DNA of 64,000 nucleotides from JAMXLO01 sp964427005 (GTDB lineage: Bacteria > Pseudomonadota > Alphaproteobacteria > Acetobacterales > Acetobacteraceae), in the NCBI GenBank assembly GCA_964427005.1, contig CAYRTL010000001.1, forward strand, positions 1-64,000, given 5' to 3'. Numbering within the stretch: the first letter of the stretch is position 1; every line of letters begins with the position of its first letter. The notes under the pieces are model-generated. The model ran no database searches. It worked only from the letters and a program-made list of their open reading frames with translations, and was not told the DNA's origin. Made by a program: the position numbers and the translations under genes. Positions 51,210-59,309 of this stretch are shown piece after piece.

Positions 51210-51620
51210 TCAGCCAGGCATTCTGGCGAAGCGCTTCAGCCCACCCTGCAAACTCACCCAAGGCTGAGCGCTGTCGCAGAATATCTCCGTGCTCGGCTTC
51301 ACCCAGCTTGCGTCATCCAGCGTACCTACGCCGATCATGACCATATCCGGCAACGCAGCAGCCTCGTCTGCGATGGAGGAGCCGCATTCGGGGCAGAATG
51401 AGCGCGTGATCGGCTTACCCGTGTCGCCCGGCTTGCGGTAGGCGGCGAGCTTGCCCTGGAAGCTGACCGCGGACTTGGGCAGCCCGAAGATCGCAGCAAA
51501 CGGTCCGCCGGTGAACTTCTGGCAATCCTTGCAGTGGCAGATACCGACGAAGGCGGGTTCGCTGTTCGCGCTATAGCGGACCTGGCCGCAAAGACAGCCG
51601 CCGGCGATCTGAGGCATCAT
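51210..51620 (-). CDS. GFA family protein (glutathione-dependent formaldehyde-activating enzyme-like)
   Basis: 136 residues of the GFA/CENP-V zinc fold. Zinc-binding cysteines are complete: Cys9 and Cys11 (GGCLCG), Cys28, Cys30 and Cys33 (CHCKDCQ), Cys76 and Cys79 (FCPECGSSI). GGPFAAIFGLP and the RSFCPECG end are typical. Members include S-hydroxymethylglutathione synthase, but most small members have unproven activity. The stop codon abuts that of chrA. ATG 51620. It is separated by 50 bases from the next reverse-strand gene, which may be in the same operon. Confidence 0.92.
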   Translation of the reverse strand: MMPQIAGGCLCGQVRYSANSEPAFVGICHCKDCQKFTGGPFAAIFGLPKSAVSFQGKLAAYRKPGDTGKPITRSFCPECGSSIADEAAALPDMVMIGVGTLDDASWVKPSTEIFCDSAQPWVSLQGGLKRFARMPG

Positions 51621-51670
51621 CGATCTCCCCGTCCGTGGTCAATAGGCTCACGCTGCCATGTGCGATCCTG

Positions 51671-52423
51671 TCAGCGCAACACATCTGATAACGCGTTCAG
51701 GACGTTCAGTGCTGGTGGGAAACCGCTATGCGGCGCGGTCTGCACGATTGCCTCGATCACCTCCGTCCGCGATGCGCCGAGATTGAGGGCGGCCTGGCCA
51801 AAACGCCGTGCCTGTTCCGGCAGGCGCAGCGCGGTGAAGGCTGCGACCGCGACCAGGGCGCGCTGACGGCGATCGAGACCGGGGCGGAACCAGATCTCGC
51901 CGTAGCCGTACTGGATCGCCAATTCGTAGAGCGCATACGTCACGGGATTGTCGGGTGTGGCGTAACCCTGGCGGCTATTGGCGCGATGTACCTCGTGCAT
52001 CATCGCCTGGCCGCGGCTGGCAAGTTCCTCGAGCGGGGCATCGGCGGGAGGATCAGGCGGAAACGGCACGCCGCGTTCGGCCAGCACCTCGGCCATCAAC
52101 GCCAGTGTCTCTTCGGCGGCGGAGAAGCCCGCATAGAGGCCAGCCTGCACCAGCACCTCGCGAATCGCCTCAGCAGACAAGCCCAGATCCAGCGCCGCCC
52201 CGATGTGGCGGCGAAGCTGGCGTAACCGTGGCCAGACAGCGAGAGCGGCGAGCGTGCATAGCATGCGGTCCTGCCTTTCCAGGCCCGGCCGGTTCCAGAT
52301 CCCGCCCAGAACCGCCTCCGTGAGCAGCGTGCCGAAACCCTTCGGTTCAGGCGCCGTGCCAGGGCCAAACAGACTGGTGCGCGTTGCGTCTCCCTGACGC
52401 CGCAGTTGTTCGCGTGTGTCCAT
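51671..52423 (-). CDS. Carboxymuconolactone decarboxylase-domain protein (two CMD domains)
   Basis: 250 residues with two CMD/AhpD-like domains: about 30-110 (DRMLCTLAALAVWPRLRQLRRH, AIREVLVQAGLYAGF) and 165-250 (ALYELAIQYGYGEIW, RALVAVAAFTALR, IEAIVQTAPHSGFP). No CxxC motif of AhpD, so not a peroxiredoxin partner; closer to gamma-carboxymuconolactone decarboxylase, which acts in aromatic-ring degradation. No other beta-ketoadipate genes are near, so the substrate is unknown. ATG 52423 has AAGGGA 8 bases upstream; the frame upstream is a shadow. Divergent from the antiporter operon. Confidence 0.9.
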   Translation of the reverse strand: MDTREQLRRQGDATRTSLFGPGTAPEPKGFGTLLTEAVLGGIWNRPGLERQDRMLCTLAALAVWPRLRQLRRHIGAALDLGLSAEAIREVLVQAGLYAGFSAAEETLALMAEVLAERGVPFPPDPPADAPLEELASRGQAMMHEVHRANSRQGYATPDNPVTYALYELAIQYGYGEIWFRPGLDRRQRALVAVAAFTALRLPEQARRFGQAALNLGASRTEVIEAIVQTAPHSGFPPALNVLNALSDVLR

Positions 52424-52525
52424 TACGGTGTCCCTTGGATCGTTCGCCGTGGATTGTGCGGGGAAACAGGAACCGTGGCTACCGCTCACGCCGGAACCCG
52501 CTGCGCTGTCCGATGTTCATCAGGC

Positions 52526-52975
52526 ATGAAGATCGAACAATGGGCCGCCCCGCTCGCGATCTGGTGCGTGTTACTCGGCGTCTATCTTGTGCTGACGGGC
52601 GAAACTTCTGCGGACGAAGTCGTGGCCGGCGCCCTCGCGTCCGCCGCCGCAACGCTACTTGCAATCCTGATGCATCGGATCGCAGCGCGTCACTTCAAGT
52701 TCCGCCAGGTACGCTGGAAGCATCTCGTTGTCAGTACGGCGAGTTCCTTAATAACGGACACAGCGAGAGTTGCCGTCTCACTGCTGCGTCCAAGCCCTCC
52801 ATCCGGCGGCTTCGTCCGCCGGACCATGGCATCGCATGGACGTGACGCTGAACAGGCCGCGTGTCGCGCGGTGCTCGTACTTGCCGGGTCGATGACTCCC
52901 AACGCGTATGTGATCTGGGAGTTGGACTCGAAAGGCGAGTGGCTGCTGCATCGTCTCCGGGACACACAGGAATGA
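52526..52975 (+). CDS. mnhE: Cation/proton antiporter subunit E (MrpE/MnhE; MbhA-like)
   Basis: 149 residues, two N-terminal membrane helices (about 8-26 and 30-50), then a hydrophilic domain, as in MrpE. The C-terminal motif LAGSMTPNAYVIWELD is the family signature. First gene of the seven-gene antiporter operon; the stop overlaps the next start by ATGA. ATG 52526 was chosen as the start of the first helix; the frame upstream is not conserved. Helps assemble the Mrp complex in the inner membrane; its exact role is not settled. Confidence 0.9.
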   Translation: MKIEQWAAPLAIWCVLLGVYLVLTGETSADEVVAGALASAAATLLAILMHRIAARHFKFRQVRWKHLVVSTASSLITDTARVAVSLLRPSPPSGGFVRRTMASHGRDAEQAACRAVLVLAGSMTPNAYVIWELDSKGEWLLHRLRDTQE

Positions 52976-53223
52976 ATGTCTGGCTCATTGCCTTATTGGC
53001 GATGCTGCCGCCACTTTGCGTGCCGCTATGGACTGCGGTCCGCGGCGACCTGGGCAATCGCTTGGTGGCCATACAGCTCGGTTCAGTGGTGGCGTCGCTC
53101 ATCCTTGTGCTTATGAGCTTCGCGTTGGACGAAAGCTTTCTGGTCGATCTGCCACTGACCTTGTCGCTATTGACATTGCCAGGAACTCTGATGTTCACCC
53201 TGTTCCTCGAGCGCTGGCTGTGA
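52972..53223 (+). CDS. mnhF: Cation/proton antiporter subunit F (MrpF/MnhF; MbhB-like)
   Basis: 83 residues, three membrane helices, typical of MrpF. ATGA overlap with subunit E (52972-52975) and GTGA overlap with subunit G at 53220-53223. It includes NRLVAIQLGSVVASLILVLM and a second polar cluster, DESFLVDL, preserved in the family. Small membrane subunit of the antiporter; not catalytic by itself. Confidence 0.88.
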   Translation: MNVWLIALLAMLPPLCVPLWTAVRGDLGNRLVAIQLGSVVASLILVLMSFALDESFLVDLPLTLSLLTLPGTLMFTLFLERWL

Positions 53224-53501
53224 CCACCGGGTTACTGATTGACGTCGTCGTAATGACGTGGCTCGGCTGCATCGGCTTCGCCCGGTTGCCCAGTGCCTAC
53301 GCGCGCCTGCACTGTGTAGCATTCGTCGCATTCGGCGCGGGCCTACCTCTCACGCTTGTGACCTTCTTTGCCGATGGTGCGTCGAGCCGAGCGCTAAAGG
53401 TGCTGTTGCTGCTGGTGCTCGTGCTGGTCTGCGGTGCGGCGCTTTCTCATGCCACCGGCCGCGCCATTGCGCTGCACACAATGGATCGAAAGCAGCCATG
53501 A
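53220..53501 (+). CDS. mnhG: Cation/proton antiporter subunit G (MrpG/MnhG; MbhC-like)
   Basis: 93 residues. Three helices with WLGCIGFARLPSAYARLHC, the MrpG signature around a Pro-Ser-x-Tyr/Arg-Leu-His region. Starts with GTG 53220 overlapping the F subunit stop (GTGA), and its stop overlaps the next gene by ATGA. Small membrane subunit of the antiporter. Confidence 0.88.
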   Translation: MTTGLLIDVVVMTWLGCIGFARLPSAYARLHCVAFVAFGAGLPLTLVTFFADGASSRALKVLLLLVLVLVCGAALSHATGRAIALHTMDRKQP

Positions 53502-53746
53502 CCGCCCTGCTCGCGATCCAGCTCTTGCTGGCGGCCGCCACAGGCGCGGGCATCGTATTCACGCGCGAGCCGCGCCGCCAGGTGCTGGCGATCGCGGCGA
53601 ACGGCTTGGTGCTGGCGCTGCTATTCGCCGCATTGCAGGCGCCGGACGTGGCATTCTCCGAGCTCGCCGTCGGCACCGCAGCGCTGCCGCTGCTGTTTCT
53701 CGTGGCTTTGGTCAGCATTCGCACCGATGGCAAGGGCGGCCAATGA
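53498..53746 (+). CDS. DUF4040/MbhD-like small subunit (C-terminal part of MrpA as a separate gene)
   Basis: 82 residues, three hydrophobic helices. APDVAFSELAVGTAALPLLFL matches the MbhD/DUF4040 region that in classical MrpA lies near the C-terminus of the large NuoL-like subunit. Here it is encoded alone. Overlaps ATGA on both sides. It is the fourth gene in the operon, in the same relative place as mbhD in archaeal Mbh hydrogenases. The large NuoL-like half of MrpA is absent. Confidence 0.85.
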   Translation: MTALLAIQLLLAAATGAGIVFTREPRRQVLAIAANGLVLALLFAALQAPDVAFSELAVGTAALPLLFLVALVSIRTDGKGGQ

Positions 53747-54501
53747 CCCGCGGGGTTCGTCTCCTCGTATTCACGCTTTTCATATTGCTGCTGGTTCCCG
53801 CTGCATGGCGCGTTGCGAAGCACATGCCGGCATTTGGTGCCCATCCGCTGCCATACGGTGACGCAATCAACAGCAGCGCACCCGGTGAGCGCCACGTCAG
53901 CAACATGGTTAGCGCCGTCAACTTTGATTATCGCGGTCTGGATACACTGGGCGAAGAGTTCATGCTGGTCTGCGCTGTGACCGGCGCGGTTGTTCTTCTG
54001 CGCGGATCGCGCGGTGAAGCGCTGACATCCGCGCCAGCGACCCTTCCCGGCCGAACCAATCCGCCACGCAGCGATGCTATCGTCCTCATCGGACGATTGC
54101 TTTGTCCAATCATCATGCTGTTCGGCATCTATGTCGTGCTGCATGCGACGGTGACGCCGGGTGGCGGTTTTCAAGGCGGTGTCATCATCAGTTCGGGCCT
54201 GCTTCTGCTGTTTCTGTCAGAGACGTACGGAGCATGGCGCCAAATCGTCCGATCGACGCTGCTCGATGTCTGCGAAGGTGGCGGCGCACTGGTTTTCGTT
54301 CTTGCTGGACTGGCGCCAATGCTGTTCGGCGCGAGCTTCCTGCAGAACATCATGCCGCTTGGGACGTTTCGCGACATGCTGTCCGGCGGCCTGATGCAGG
54401 TGGTCAATGCCGGCATTGCATTCGCCGTGGCCGGCGGATTCTCTTTATTGTTCCTCGAGTTCCTCGAGGAAACCCGCATCCCGCGCGAGGACGGACAATG
54501 A
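53743..54501 (+). CDS. mnhB: MbhE-MnhB fusion subunit of the cation/proton antiporter
   Basis: 252 residues in two parts. The N-terminal ~100 residues look like MbhE (MrpA C-terminal end; HVSNMVSAVNFDYRGLDTLGEE is the typical segment); the C-terminal ~140 residues are the MnhB domain (CPIIMLFGIYVVLHATVTPGGGFQGG, GGLMQVVNAGIAFAVAGGFSLLFLE). Six or seven membrane helices. ATGA overlaps on both sides. The fusion joins what are two adjacent genes in archaeal Mbh operons. Confidence 0.88.
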   Translation: MTRGVRLLVFTLFILLLVPAAWRVAKHMPAFGAHPLPYGDAINSSAPGERHVSNMVSAVNFDYRGLDTLGEEFMLVCAVTGAVVLLRGSRGEALTSAPATLPGRTNPPRSDAIVLIGRLLCPIIMLFGIYVVLHATVTPGGGFQGGVIISSGLLLLFLSETYGAWRQIVRSTLLDVCEGGGALVFVLAGLAPMLFGASFLQNIMPLGTFRDMLSGGLMQVVNAGIAFAVAGGFSLLFLEFLEETRIPREDGQ

Positions 54502-54842
54502 CACTGCTGCCGTGGCTGGTGGCGGCCTGGCTGCTGGGAGTCGGCCTCTACGGCATCGTCAGCAGCCGTAATTACGTGCATCTGATCGGCTGTCTCAACG
54601 TGGTGCAGTCTGCCACTTATGTCATTCTGCTCTGCGTCGGCTATCGCTGGGACGCTGGTGCCCCGATCTTTTACTCACATCCGCCCGGAACGCCCGCCGT
54701 CGATCCGGTGGTGCAGGCGCTGGTACTGACCGATATCGTGATTGGCGCCACTGTCTCCGCACTGCTGTTGGCGCTGGCGGTGCAGCTCCATAAGAAGAAG
54801 GGCACGCTGAATCCGGAAGCGTTGCGTCCGCTGCGGCAATGA
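54498..54842 (+). CDS. mnhC: NuoK-like antiporter subunit C (MrpC/MnhC)
   Basis: 114 residues, three membrane helices, like NuoK and MrpC: GVGLYGIVSSRNYVHLIGCLNVVQSATYV and DPVVQALVLTDIVIGATVSALLLALAVQ. The TDIVIG segment is the family signature. The C-terminal KKKGTLNPEALRPLRQ tail is cytoplasmic. ATGA overlaps on both sides, so it is strictly coupled. Participates in the ion path between the MrpB and MrpD subunits. Confidence 0.9.
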   Translation: MTLLPWLVAAWLLGVGLYGIVSSRNYVHLIGCLNVVQSATYVILLCVGYRWDAGAPIFYSHPPGTPAVDPVVQALVLTDIVIGATVSALLLALAVQLHKKKGTLNPEALRPLRQ

Positions 54843-56608
54843 GCCTCGCCCCGCTGCCTGTTGCATTGCCGCTCGCGGTGGCGGCCATCCTGCTGATCTT
54901 TGCTCATGCCTGGCCGCGGCGTGTTCCGGACGCCATCGCCATCGCCACCTCAGTCGCTGTCGCCGTCATTTGCGGAATGATGCTGCCAGAGGTTGCGGAC
55001 AAGCCAATGTTCTATTGGTTCGGAGGCTGGGCGCCGCGCAATGGTATCGTCCTAGGCATCGGCTTCGTTATCGGCCCGGTCGGTGCGTCACTCGGCCTGT
55101 TCATCGGCACTTTGTTTGCAGCGACGTTCTGGTTCGCCTGGGGCTACTTCGACGAGGTGCGCGCGCACTTTCACGTGCTGATGCTGCTGCTGATGGCAGG
55201 CATGATCGGCTTCTGCCTGACGCACGACCTGTTCAACATGTTCGTCTGGTTCGAAGTAATGAGCGTCGCGGCGTTTGCCCTCACCGGATACCGGCTCGAA
55301 GCCTCAGCCTTGGAAGGCGCGCTGAACTTTACCGTAACCAATGCTATCGGCAGCTATCTGATGCTGACTGGGATCGGGCTCATCTATGCGCGTGCCGGTG
55401 CACTCGATTTCTCGGCGCTGGCAAACGCCGTTGCCGCCTCACAAAGCGATCCGGTGATCGAGGCTGCCTTCTGCCTGGTGGTCGTTGCGCTGCTGATCAA
55501 GGCGGCCATCGTCCCCTTCCATTTCTGGTTATCGGATGCGCATGCTGTCGCACCAAGCCCGGTGTCGGTGATCTTCTCAGGGGCGATGGTGCCTGTCGGC
55601 ATCTATGGCGTCGCCCGGCTTTACTGGACTGTTTTCACGGCTGACCCGGTGATTGCGACAGTCATGCATGGGCTGATGCCGGCATTGGGTGCAGTCACCG
55701 CACTGATCGGTGGCCTGATGTGCCTGTGGCAGCGCCACCTCAAGCGATTGCTCGCATTTTCCACGATTTCGCATGTCGGCGTAATGCTCGCCGGTTTCGC
55801 CTTACCATCCACCGCTGGCACACTCGGCATGCTTGTCTATCTGCTCGGGCACGGGCTGGTGAAAGCTTCCGAGTTCATGGTGGCTGGCATCCTGCTGGCA
55901 ACGTGCGGCGGCATCGATGAGATCGGGTTGCGTGGGCTCGGACGCGCTATCTGGCCAGCGGGCGTGGCGATGGCGGCGGGCGGTTTGCTGCTTGGTGGCG
56001 CACCGATTGGGAGCATGGATGAAGGAGCGACGCTGATAGCTTCCGCTGCCGATGCAACGGGCAAGAACTGGACGATCGCTGCGATGGTGCTCGGCGCCGC
56101 GATGACGGGTGGAGCAGTATTGCGCGCTGCCGGCCGGATCTTTCTCGGCTTAGGACCTGTCCCCGGCGAGGAGGAATACGCCCCGACCGAACAGGAGCAG
56201 GAGGATTCCGACCGCCCTGTCTGGCTGATGCTTACGCCATGCGTCGTGTTGCTGATCACCGCTATGCTCTGCGGCCACTCGCTGGTGGAATTCATGCACG
56301 GCGCCGTTGCAGATTTCATTCACCCACCGGATGCAATCGCAGGAAGCGGTCGCGCCGGGGACCTCGGACCAGTGCCCGACACCGGGAACCCTCTCGTGGC
56401 CTGGAGCGGATCGCTGCTGACAGTCGTCATTGCCGCATGGGACCTGTCACACCACTGCTTGCCGCGCTGGTTGCGCAGGTCAGTGAAAGTTGTGACCGGT
56501 CCGCTGCATGATGTACTCGACCTACTGCACAGCGGGCGCATTGGCGACTACGTCGCCTGGATTACTGGTGGGATCGCGCTGATGGCCCTCGCCTTCGGCT
56601 TAGCCTAA
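54839..56608 (+). CDS. mnhD: NuoN/MrpD-like proton-translocating antiporter subunit
   Basis: 589 residues, about 14-16 membrane helices of the Proton_antipo_M family. Key buried charges are present: Glu139 in WFEVMSVAAF and Lys221 in KAAIVPFHFWLSDAH, which are required for transport in NuoL/M/N and Mrp subunits. An extra C-terminal segment (about 460-589) ends with LHSGRIGDYVAWITGGIALMA, seen in Mbh/NuoL-type proteins. It is the only large NuoL/M/N-like subunit in the operon. The stop overlaps argB on the other strand by 4 bases (56605-56608). Confidence 0.9.
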   Translation: MSLAPLPVALPLAVAAILLIFAHAWPRRVPDAIAIATSVAVAVICGMMLPEVADKPMFYWFGGWAPRNGIVLGIGFVIGPVGASLGLFIGTLFAATFWFAWGYFDEVRAHFHVLMLLLMAGMIGFCLTHDLFNMFVWFEVMSVAAFALTGYRLEASALEGALNFTVTNAIGSYLMLTGIGLIYARAGALDFSALANAVAASQSDPVIEAAFCLVVVALLIKAAIVPFHFWLSDAHAVAPSPVSVIFSGAMVPVGIYGVARLYWTVFTADPVIATVMHGLMPALGAVTALIGGLMCLWQRHLKRLLAFSTISHVGVMLAGFALPSTAGTLGMLVYLLGHGLVKASEFMVAGILLATCGGIDEIGLRGLGRAIWPAGVAMAAGGLLLGGAPIGSMDEGATLIASAADATGKNWTIAAMVLGAAMTGGAVLRAAGRIFLGLGPVPGEEEYAPTEQEQEDSDRPVWLMLTPCVVLLITAMLCGHSLVEFMHGAVADFIHPPDAIAGSGRAGDLGPVPDTGNPLVAWSGSLLTVVIAAWDLSHHCLPRWLRRSVKVVTGPLHDVLDLLHSGRIGDYVAWITGGIALMALAFGLA

Positions 56609-57507
56609 GGCCGGATAATCGTCCCTGGCCCTGCTTCGGTGAACAGCTCCAGCAGGCATGCATGCGGCACGCGGCCATCGAGGATCACGGCGCCTTTGGC
56701 TCCACGCTGCACGGCAAGCAGGCAATTCTCCACCTTCGGGATCATCCCGCCGGTGATCATGCCATTCTGGATCCCCTCCTGGACATCCGCGACCCGGAGT
56801 TCAGGAAGCAACCGCTTTTCCTTGTCGAGCACGCCGGCCACGTCGGTGAGCATCAGCAGCCGCATTGCACCAAGCGCGCCGGCAATCGCGCCGGCAACGG
56901 TGTCGGCATTGATGTTGTAGGTCTGCCCGTCCGCGCCCATACCGATCGGGGCGATCACCGGAACAAGACCTGAACCGGTCAGCGCATGGATAACCCGCAC
57001 ATCGATGTGTTCCGGTTCGCCGACGAAACCGAGATCGAGCACGCGCTCGATGTTGCTGTCCGGATCCTTCTTGGTGCGCGTCAGCTTCCGGGCACGGATC
57101 ATGCCGCCATCCTTGCCGCTCACTCCGACGGCGAGCACGCCGGCGCGCGTGATCAGGCTCGCGACCTGCTTGTTGACGCTGCCGGCAAGGACCATTTCCA
57201 CCACTTCCACCATGGCGGCATCCGTGACACGCAGCCCGTCCACGAAGGTGGACTGAATTGCAAGCCGTTTCAGCATGGCGTTGATCTGGGGCCCGCCGCC
57301 ATGCACCACGACTGGGTTCACGCCAACCTGTTTCAGCAGGGCGATATCGCTGCCGAATTGCTGAGCGAGGTGCTCCTCACCCATCGCGTGGCCGCCATAC
57401 TTCACCACAATGGTTGCTCCGGCGTAGCGGCGCAGGAACGGCAGGGCCTGCGCAAGCACCCGCGCGCGTTCGGTGGCGATTTCAACAGCGGATTCGATCT
57501 GGTTCAT
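56605..57507 (-). CDS. argB: Acetylglutamate kinase (ArgB)
   Basis: 300 residues. Amino-acid kinase fold catalysing the second step of arginine biosynthesis (N-acetylglutamate to N-acetylglutamyl phosphate). Signatures: ATIVVKYGGHAM (catalytic Lys), NPVVVHGGGPQINAML, GLVPVIAPIG, NINADTVAGAIA and MIPKVENCLLAVQRG. The N-terminal extension IESAVEIATERARVLAQAL is typical of hexameric, arginine-sensitive enzymes. ATG 57507 is used; the frame opens earlier without support. Convergent with the antiporter operon by a 4-base overlap; upstream on the same strand is an orphan sensor kinase. Confidence 0.96.
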   Translation of the reverse strand: MNQIESAVEIATERARVLAQALPFLRRYAGATIVVKYGGHAMGEEHLAQQFGSDIALLKQVGVNPVVVHGGGPQINAMLKRLAIQSTFVDGLRVTDAAMVEVVEMVLAGSVNKQVASLITRAGVLAVGVSGKDGGMIRARKLTRTKKDPDSNIERVLDLGFVGEPEHIDVRVIHALTGSGLVPVIAPIGMGADGQTYNINADTVAGAIAGALGAMRLLMLTDVAGVLDKEKRLLPELRVADVQEGIQNGMITGGMIPKVENCLLAVQRGAKGAVILDGRVPHACLLELFTEAGPGTIIRP

Positions 57508-57538
57508 GCGGCGCGTGTAGGGGCGGGCGCCCGGAGGG

Positions 57539-59176
57539 TCAAGCGCGTGCCGCCTCAGTCGGCGGCTCTGTCCCCGCAGCATCGGATCCAGCCACCGGCA
57601 AGGTAAAGTGGAAATCCGCCCCGCCTTCGGCCTTGTCCGCAAGCCACATGCGTCCACCGTGCGCCTCCACGATGCCGCGACAGATCGACAGCCCCACGCC
57701 CATGCCCGCTGCCTTGGTCGTCACGAAGGGCTGGAACAGTCTTTCGCGCACATCCTGGGCCAACCCCGGTCCGCTATCCGCGACGCTCACTTCGACCATC
57801 CTATCCGCCGCTATGCTGGTTCGGATGAGCAGTTCGCGGCGTGGGCTTGCATGCATGGCCTCGACCGCGTTGCGGATCAGATTGAGCAGCACCTGCTGTA
57901 TCTGCACCTTATCGATAAGCACCAGCGATGTATTGGCGGCCAGGTCCATCTCCAGGCGCACGCCGCGTCCATCCGCGCCAAGCAACGCGAGCGCTGCTGC
58001 CTCCTCCACGACCCGGCGTATGTCCTCGGCACTCTGCTGGTTGTCAGCTTTTTTCACAAACTGGCGCAGCCGCTGGATTACCTGGCTTGCGCGCGTCACC
58101 TGGTCCGCAGCTTTCTGCAATGCCTCATCGGCTTTGGCAGCATCGCCCGCCTGGAGCAGCCGCCGCCCCGCACGCATGTAGCTGCCAACAGCGGTGAGCG
58201 GCTGGTTCACCTCATGTGCCAGTCCCGAGACCATCTGGCCCAACTCGGTCAGCCGCGAGACATGGATAAGTTCCGAACGCACCTCGTCCAATTGCCGATC
58301 CTGCGCGTCACGCTCCGCCTCGAACGATCGCGCTAGCCGGGCATAGACCGCACCGGTCTCGATCAGCAGTACAAGCAAGACCAGGGTCGCTGCCATAAGG
58401 CCGTAAAGCCGGCCCAGGTAAAAGCCGAGATCGAAGCGGCCGGCATTCAGGAGCGCGCTGAGCGCGATGTCGAACAGCCACGCTGCCATGACGACAATCA
58501 ACCAGAGGTCGAGCACCGAATATGGCTGACGCTTCCAAAGCACAATCAGCGCACCGAGACTCAAGGACCACACGGCGATGGTGATGATCGGCAGCAACGG
58601 CGTGTAGCCATCGCCGCGCATGATGACGGGAAGCAGCGCTTCACCAATCGTGGTGAGGAGGGCTGCCCCAAGGACGACGGCGAGCACGGTCAGGCAGGTA
58701 AAGGCAACGGCGAGACCTGGCCTTCGAATGCGGCGACTGTTGCGTAGCACGGCGTAGCCAATCACGGCGACCGGAAAGCCGGCATGCCAGATCATGTACA
58801 GCCAGGCAGTGGTTTGCGGTCCGGCGCCCAGCAGCCCTTGAGGAGCGAACAACCTTGGGAAACTCAGCGCATGCGGCACTGTCATCAAGGCACAGAACAG
58901 GTAGCCTCCCGCCAGGATGAGAAGAGCCGGGGAGCGCAGGATGCCGAATTGTGCAAACAGCAGTATTGCGGTGATCAGGTCGGTGACAAGAAGGGCCGCC
59001 TGATAACTCGGAATGAAGGCCCAGACCTCAGTAAGCTTCACCTTGGCGAGGGGCGCGGCGAGAAGGAAGAAGGCGAATGACAGCAGAACAACAAGCGCTG
59101 CAAACCGGCGTTCCCGCGTCGAGGCAGGCACGGCGGAAAGAAACACCACCCGCTCGGGCGTCGGTTTGTCCGGCAT
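57539..59176 (-). CDS. Membrane sensor histidine kinase with MASE4-like domain
   Basis: 545 residues. N-terminal MASE4-like sensor with about eight membrane helices (25-275; WAFIPSYQAALLVTDLITAILLF, FPRLFAPQGLLGAGPQTTAWL, YMIWHAGFPVAVIGYA). Then a coiled segment (about 280-305), HisKA with His321 (GLAHEVNQPLTAV) and HATPase (NLIRNAVEAM; ADSGPGLA; GMGVGLSICRGIVEAHGG). It resembles FixL/ThkA-type non-hybrid kinases in the catalytic core. No response regulator is nearby, so it is an orphan; partner and stimulus unknown. The 3' end lies 31 bases before argB on the same strand. Confidence 0.92.
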   Translation of the reverse strand: MPDKPTPERVVFLSAVPASTRERRFAALVVLLSFAFFLLAAPLAKVKLTEVWAFIPSYQAALLVTDLITAILLFAQFGILRSPALLILAGGYLFCALMTVPHALSFPRLFAPQGLLGAGPQTTAWLYMIWHAGFPVAVIGYAVLRNSRRIRRPGLAVAFTCLTVLAVVLGAALLTTIGEALLPVIMRGDGYTPLLPIITIAVWSLSLGALIVLWKRQPYSVLDLWLIVVMAAWLFDIALSALLNAGRFDLGFYLGRLYGLMAATLVLLVLLIETGAVYARLARSFEAERDAQDRQLDEVRSELIHVSRLTELGQMVSGLAHEVNQPLTAVGSYMRAGRRLLQAGDAAKADEALQKAADQVTRASQVIQRLRQFVKKADNQQSAEDIRRVVEEAAALALLGADGRGVRLEMDLAANTSLVLIDKVQIQQVLLNLIRNAVEAMHASPRRELLIRTSIAADRMVEVSVADSGPGLAQDVRERLFQPFVTTKAAGMGVGLSICRGIVEAHGGRMWLADKAEGGADFHFTLPVAGSDAAGTEPPTEAARA

Positions 59177-59309
59177 TTCCTGACCCGCAAGGCACCTTCA
59201 CATTTTGCGCCTCAGCCATACCGCGACAGCGCGTAACCCGCCAGTGAGATCGCGTCCCTGCTGTGATCGGGTAATCTGGTAGGATAGTAGCCGTGATGGA
59301 GGAGGAACG

